A DNA stretch of 10,998 nucleotides from positions 1 to 10,998 of the forward strand of contig JALLAP010000743.1 of the NCBI GenBank assembly GCA_036939355.1, given 5' to 3'. Shown here piece after piece: positions 7,233-10,998 of this stretch. Numbering within the stretch: position 1 is the stretch's first letter; each line of letters begins with the position of its first letter. The notes below the pieces were generated by a model. That model was not told where the DNA came from, made no database searches, and worked only from the letters and a program-made list of their open reading frames with translations. The stretch comes from Thalassiosira profunda (taxonomy: Eukaryota > Bacillariophyta > Thalassiosirophyceae > Thalassiosirales > Thalassiosiraceae). The translations under genes were made by a program, and so were the position numbers.

Positions 7233-8681
7233 TTACTTGGCCGCCATCCCTTTAGTCAAAGATTGCACGAGCGGCTTGGCCAACTTCCGGAACTGCTTCC
7301 GAAACGCCTTCGCGGCAATGTGATAGGGGTTGTCCGGCTGGTGGTTGAATTGCATCGCGTTCTTCGCGATCAAATCAATGTCTTCCAAAAACTCCTGCAG
7401 CGATTCATACGCCCTAGCATTCACCTTCTCCTGCACGTAGGTCAAATTCATCGGCTTCGCGATGACGTCGCAGTAATTGGGGACGCCGAGGGAGGCGCAG
7501 TTTTCGCGGGAGATGACCATCCGGAACGGATTCGTTCCACCGAGGTCCGCAAATTCCATGTCCCACAAAGCTTGGAAGATGGGCTCGTAGAGGCGGTGCA
7601 ACGCGTCCCGCGGCGTTTCCAACGCCCGCTCCTTGCGCTCCTGCTCCTCGCGCTCCTTTTCCAGTTGCAGTCGGTGCTCTTCCTCCTCCCGCTGAATCCG
7701 CTCGCGCAGGACCTTTTCCCGCTGCTTGGCCTCCTCCACTTCGAGCTGGCGCTGCTCTTCGGGGTCCAGCCGCTTTCGCTTCTTCGCTTCATCCGATTGG
7801 GTGGGGGTTGTTGTGTTGATCTTGACCGGCCCAGGAGTGTCGGGCGGCTGGTATTCCGCCAAGATTTTCTTTTCAGCAGCCTTGGGGTGCAAGATGAGCC
7901 CTTTCCCCTTCTGCGCAATCTTGTGCCACTTGGCCCGGTCCGCCGCCCCCTTCTCCTTCTCCCGCAGCTGCTTGGCGATGCCGTCCAGCCGCTTCTTTCG
8001 GGCGGACGCCTCCTCGAGCGGGGGGAGCATCCCGGGCGCCGTTCCCCCGGGCATTCCCCCCACGGCACCCCCTACCCCTACGCCCGCGACCTGGCTGAAT
8101 CCCCAGCCACGCCGCAGTTTGGCGTTCTCCGCCTTGAGCGTGGCGTTGACCAAATCGCGCTGCTCGTGCTCCTTGGATTCCCGCAATGCAAACGCCGCGC
8201 GGAGCTGGGCGTCGATCTCCTCACTTTTTGCAGTGTCTGCCGAGTCCTTGGATCCAAAATCAAGATCGATTCGCCTCGTGTTGGGCTTGCGTCGCCAGCC
8301 CGCGGGCGTCGATGCGTAGGTTTCGACAATGTCGCGCAGATTGGCGTTCAGTCGACGGTGCAGCTTGACATCAGCCGTCATGGCCGGCTTCTTTCCACCC
8401 TTTGTCGGCGTCTTTCCATCTTTATCAGCCTTGTGAATGGCGGTGCATGCCTTGGCGTATTTTCGATATGAAACGGGGAGGAGCTGGTCGTAGGAGGCGT
8501 CGAGGGGCTCCCGTTTTTGCACGGACGCAAGGAGGGAGCGCAGGTGCTTGTCGATGTGTCTCTGCTGCTCAGTGTCAATTGATGTTGATGTTGCCGGTTT
8601 AACTGCTCCAACGGCGCCTCCGCCGGGAACAGGGACGGCCGGATCAGGGGCAGAAGCCGCGGCGGGGGCGGATGAGGACAT
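7233..8681 (-). CDS. Bromodomain-containing protein with central coiled coil
   Basis: 482 aa from the ATG at 8681 (MSSSAPA...), the first ATG in frame. An Ala/Pro/Gly-rich start is followed by a helical region of unknown family (about 38-150), a Gly/Pro-rich patch (about 199-220), a basic KKRKR stretch (nuclear signal, about 300), and a long Glu/Arg/Lys-rich coiled coil (about 305-357). The C-terminal bromodomain spans about 359-473. It shows ALHRLYEPIFQALW (helix Z), NPF and a CDVIAKPMNL segment matching the usual Y-x-x-x-I-x-x-P-M-D/N-L, then NAMQFNHQPDNPYHIAA, where N446 is the expected acetyl-lysine-contacting Asn. Such proteins read acetylated histones in the nucleus. Only one bromodomain and no ET domain are present, so this is not a typical BET protein; family assignment beyond bromodomain is not possible. 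It shares its 179-bp upstream region with the divergent TraB gene. Confidence 0.9.
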   Translation of the reverse strand: MSSSAPAAASAPDPAVPVPGGGAVGAVKPATSTSIDTEQQRHIDKHLRSLLASVQKREPLDASYDQLLPVSYRKYAKACTAIHKADKDGKTPTKGGKKPAMTADVKLHRRLNANLRDIVETYASTPAGWRRKPNTRRIDLDFGSKDSADTAKSEEIDAQLRAAFALRESKEHEQRDLVNATLKAENAKLRRGWGFSQVAGVGVGGAVGGMPGGTAPGMLPPLEEASARKKRLDGIAKQLREKEKGAADRAKWHKIAQKGKGLILHPKAAEKKILAEYQPPDTPGPVKINTTTPTQSDEAKKRKRLDPEEQRQLEVEEAKQREKVLRERIQREEEEHRLQLEKEREEQERKERALETPRDALHRLYEPIFQALWDMEFADLGGTNPFRMVISRENCASLGVPNYCDVIAKPMNLTYVQEKVNARAYESLQEFLEDIDLIAKNAMQFNHQPDNPYHIAAKAFRKQFRKLAKPLVQSLTKGMAAK

Positions 8682-8860
8682 CAGCGTTATGCCGAGGTGG
8701 AGTTGCTGGGGGACTTGCAAAAAAGTGAAACTGGGTGTTTTAGTGTCACGCCGTCACCGTCACGTTTTGCAGCCTCTTGCAGCTCCACATCTCGCCTCCT
8801 CCTTCCTCCTCCTCATCAACCCAAACCACAACCTTCCTCCTCTCCCCCGCGGCTGCAACG
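8682..8860. promoter_or_regulatory. Divergent (bidirectional) promoter region
   Basis: The only non-coding DNA between the oppositely directed ATGs of the bromodomain and TraB genes. It contains a cluster of TCAC(G) units about 6 nt apart (8744-8764) and a CT-rich tract before the TraB ATG. No TATA box seen. Confidence 0.5.
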
Positions 8861-10039
8861 ATGCGCCAATTCAGCGGGATTGCATGGGTGTTGGCGCTGC
8901 TCGGTCTTCTCGTCGCCGTCGCGACAGGTAGCCAGGAGGCCCTCACTTCTTCGCCACAACATGCACATGCACCGTCACTTGCAATTCCACGCGATGAGTG
9001 GAGGAGGTCGCTCCCGCCGGGATTGCGCGAGAAAAAGGGCGCGCCGCTGCACCGAATCGACCTGGATGGCGTGGTGATATATCTCTTGGGCTCCAGCCAC
9101 GTGTCTCGGACTTCTTGCGACGATGCGAGGCTGCTGATGGCGCACGTTCGCCCCGACGTGCTCTTCGTCGAGCTATGCTCGCAGCGGGTGGGCATGCTGC
9201 TCGATCCTCCCGCATCCTCGGAAAACGGTGTGCAACCAAAAGAGCAAAGTGTCGACGTGTCTCCTTTGGCGAGGGGCAGTCTCCTATTCACAAAGATACA
9301 GAGTGATTATGCATCCAAGTTGAATGTCACAATTGGAGGGGAGATGAAGACCGCTTTTCAATCGGCAGTGGAGCAAGAACGCAAATATTGGGCGAGTCAA
9401 TCACAGAGATCTCCCTGGGGAGTGCACGGGTCGTCGTTGCAACCATTACCGGCATCAGAAACCAGTCTGTATGATCACAGCTCCAATGCACACCCGCGAG
9501 GCAATCGACCTTGCTCAGTTGTTCTTGGCGACCGTCCCGTCCAAATAACACTGATGCGTGCATGGGAGTCGCTTCGGATCTTCGGCAAGATCAAACTGAT
9601 GATTGCCTTGCTCTGGTCTTCGATAAAGCAACCATCCGAGAAGGAGCTGAGAGAATGGATGGAGTCCATTCTTAACGATAGGACGGGCAAATGCGACCTG
9701 TTGACAAAATCAATGGAGGAGCTCGGTAAGGCATTTCCGTCATTGAAACGGGTGATTCTAGATGAGAGAGATGAGTTCATTGTTGCAAAATTAAGACAGA
9801 CTGCCGAGGCATTGCAGCACAACCACGATGGCACTGGCGAAAAAGTAATCGTCGCGTTGGTAGGAGCGGGGCATTGCAGTGGGATGCTGCAAAAGCTTTC
9901 CCGGCAGGACGATGCAATGTCAAATCTGCCCAATCTGCTGGAAACGAAGAAGAGAACAGTCACCTCGAAGGATTTCTCATCTCTGGTTACCGACATCGTC
10001 CAATTCGATTACGCCTACACTTGGGACCTGGATCACTGA
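8861..10039 (+). CDS. TraB/PrgY-family protein with N-terminal signal sequence
   Basis: 392 aa, start at the first in-frame ATG (A at -3). Residues 1-23 form a hydrophobic signal or anchor sequence. The TraB domain runs from about 70 to 340: VIYLLGSSHVS (G77-H80, first GxxH), R97-P98-D99 then VELC with E104 and R109, GGEMKTAF (about 159-166), VVLGDRPVQITLMRAW (about 220-235), ERDEF (302-306) and VGAGHCSGM, where G335-H338 is the second GxxH. These match the conserved blocks of TraB/PrgY proteins, which belong to the TIKI-like putative metallopeptidase superfamily; PrgY of Enterococcus limits pheromone signalling, and plant and animal homologues are tied to mitochondrial or organellar membranes. 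A poorly conserved insert (about 170-215) sits mid-domain. No clear C-terminal membrane segment is present, so this copy may be lumenal. The stop lies inside the 3' end of the facing kinase gene. Confidence 0.9.
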   Translation: MRQFSGIAWVLALLGLLVAVATGSQEALTSSPQHAHAPSLAIPRDEWRRSLPPGLREKKGAPLHRIDLDGVVIYLLGSSHVSRTSCDDARLLMAHVRPDVLFVELCSQRVGMLLDPPASSENGVQPKEQSVDVSPLARGSLLFTKIQSDYASKLNVTIGGEMKTAFQSAVEQERKYWASQSQRSPWGVHGSSLQPLPASETSLYDHSSNAHPRGNRPCSVVLGDRPVQITLMRAWESLRIFGKIKLMIALLWSSIKQPSEKELREWMESILNDRTGKCDLLTKSMEELGKAFPSLKRVILDERDEFIVAKLRQTAEALQHNHDGTGEKVIVALVGAGHCSGMLQKLSRQDDAMSNLPNLLETKKRTVTSKDFSSLVTDIVQFDYAYTWDLDH

Positions 10040-10998
10040 AAGAACTCTGGCACCTGCATTTGCACCCCATCCTTAAAATAAGCGTGTGCCAATGCATCTT
10101 CGGCGCTTATCCTTTGCTTTGGGTTCAAGGTCAACAATTTGCACAGCAGATCAAAGCCATTGGGATCGAGATATGTTTGTCCCGTCGTCGAAAAGGAGCC
10201 AGGCGAAAACTTGCGCCCCAGTTCCGCTCCATCTCTGTTCTTCCACTTGAAGGTCCCCGCGCTGGGCAAGGAGGCGAATTCGGGCCAGTCTACATCGGTT
10301 GGCGTCCCAAGCAGTGCAAATGTCTTTTGTATTTGATCGAGCTCTCCGCTCCCCTTCATGATGGCGTCTTTGATCAGGAGCTCGCCAAAGATGCACCCGA
10401 TGCTCCACATATCGATCTCCGGTCCGTACATCGCCTCCCCGAATAATATCTCCGGGGCCCGATACCACAGCGTCACGACGCCCAGCGTCATCCTCCGCGC
10501 GGGGACCTCGTACTTTCGGGCCAGCCCGAAATCGCACAGCGCAATCCGTCCCGTCCTGTGCACCAAAATGTTGCATCGTCTTCATATCCCGGTGGAGGTA
10601 CCACCGTTCGTGGACGTGCGCCATGGCCGATAGGATCTGGTGCATCATGAACTTCACCTCGGATTGCGCAAAGGGCGTCGCCGCCCCCGGCCCCTTCTTC
10701 ATGGCCGCTTGCAAATCGCATTCCATGCACTCCATCACCATGAAGACCTTGTCCGCGGCGTCTCCCACCACCATCTCTTTCACGGTCACGATGCACTCGT
10801 GGCTCAGCGACAAGAGCACGCCAATCTCGCGGAGCGCCGCAATCGGAAATCCCTCCCTCGTCATCTCGTCGTCGAACTTGATTTGTTTGATCGCCACGAT
10901 ATCCTGCGTGGAATTGTCCCGCGCCTTCCACACCACCCCGTATGTGCCCTCGTCGATGTGGGCGAGGCGGTCGTAGGCGTCGTAGACGGACCTGCATC
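10033..10998 (-). CDS. CDK10/CDK11 (PITSLRE)-like protein kinase, partial, with a one-base frameshift
   Basis: The 5' end lies beyond the window's right edge; about 320 codons are present, spanning essentially the whole kinase domain. In order: CRSVYDAYDRL, a glycine loop IDEGTYGVV, VAIK (Lys at 10888-10886), PIAALRE helix (10846-10826; PITSLRE in CDK11), HRD (10594-10586), DFG (10533-10525), and TLWYRAPE (APE at 10458-10450). Then come DMWSIGCIFGELL and RISAEDALAHAYF. The CRSV lead, acidic residue in place of the first Gly of the loop, and FPI-x-x-LRE resemble CDK11 most, CDK10 next; these act with L-type or M-type cyclins in transcription and splicing. The domain is split across two frames: HRDMKT is read in one and NILVHRTG in another, because four bases (10573-10576) stand where one codon is expected. 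Both sides are otherwise intact, so an assembly or sequencing error or a very recent lesion is likelier than an old pseudogene. Confidence 0.85.
10573..10576 (-). other. Frameshift site in the kinase catalytic loop
   Basis: On the coding strand, ATGC stands between the codons for KT and NIL, where kinases of this family have a single residue (KxxNIL/KxSNLL). One surplus base breaks the frame. An intron of this size is impossible, and both flanks are conserved up to the junction. Reading through without correction gives an unrelated tail from that point. Confidence 0.85.

Noticed and set aside
7263..8471. 402-codon plus-strand open frame opposite the bromodomain gene
   Set aside because: It is the antisense shadow of GC-rich Glu/Lys coiled-coil codons, giving Leu/Arg-rich sequence without recognisable domains.
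8679..8720. A 13-residue N-terminal extension of the bromodomain protein
   Set aside because: It would need a TTG start; the first ATG is at 8681.
10487..10579. A small intron explaining the kinase frame change
   Set aside because: Conserved kinase residues continue right up to both sides of the shift, leaving a single surplus base and no GT-AG interval.

Overview
This is a stretch of eukaryotic nuclear DNA, most likely from a photosynthetic protist with a secondary, red-derived plastid (stramenopile, cryptophyte or haptophyte type). The evidence is short GT-AG introns, single-gene units on alternating strands, no bacterial operon structure, eukaryote-specific families (an Mpv17/PMP22 protein, a bromodomain protein, a PITSLRE-like cyclin-dependent kinase, a tetraspanin-like protein), and one protein whose N-terminus looks like a signal peptide followed by a plastid transit peptide with Phe at +1. 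The exact lineage cannot be fixed from the sequence alone. I see no rRNA, tRNA, CRISPR array or virus.

Layout: (1) 272-2232 (+), a three-exon gene for a nuclear-looking protein with an N-terminal domain resembling those of Crypton-like recombinase families and two tandem copies of a W-G-P-W-P-L-W motif domain that may be GCR1_C-like. (2) 2552-4066 (-), a probably plastid-targeted Mpv17/PMP22-family membrane protein. (3) 4178-4912, a non-coding stretch holding an imperfect inverted repeat (4530-4711) whose arms enclose a degenerate, almost G-free telomere-like (CCCTAA) tract. (4) 4913-5803 (+), a secreted protein with three six-cysteine CxWC modules and a proline-rich linker. (5) 6141-7163 (+), a four-TM tetraspanin-like protein. 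(6) 7233-8681 (-), a coiled-coil plus C-terminal bromodomain protein. (7) 8861-10039 (+), a TraB/PrgY-family protein with a signal sequence. (8) 10033-10998 (-), the 3' part of a CDK10/CDK11-like kinase gene, running off the right edge and carrying a one-base frameshift beside the HRD catalytic loop.

The genes look like independent housekeeping or lineage-specific genes rather than a pathway. Their packing is tight: TraB and the kinase overlap tail-to-tail by 7 bp, the tetraspanin-like and bromodomain genes are 69 bp apart tail-to-tail, and the bromodomain and TraB genes diverge from a 179-bp shared upstream region. The least ordinary items are the possibly transposon-derived gene at the left, the hairpin-flanked interstitial telomere-like tract, and the kinase frameshift.
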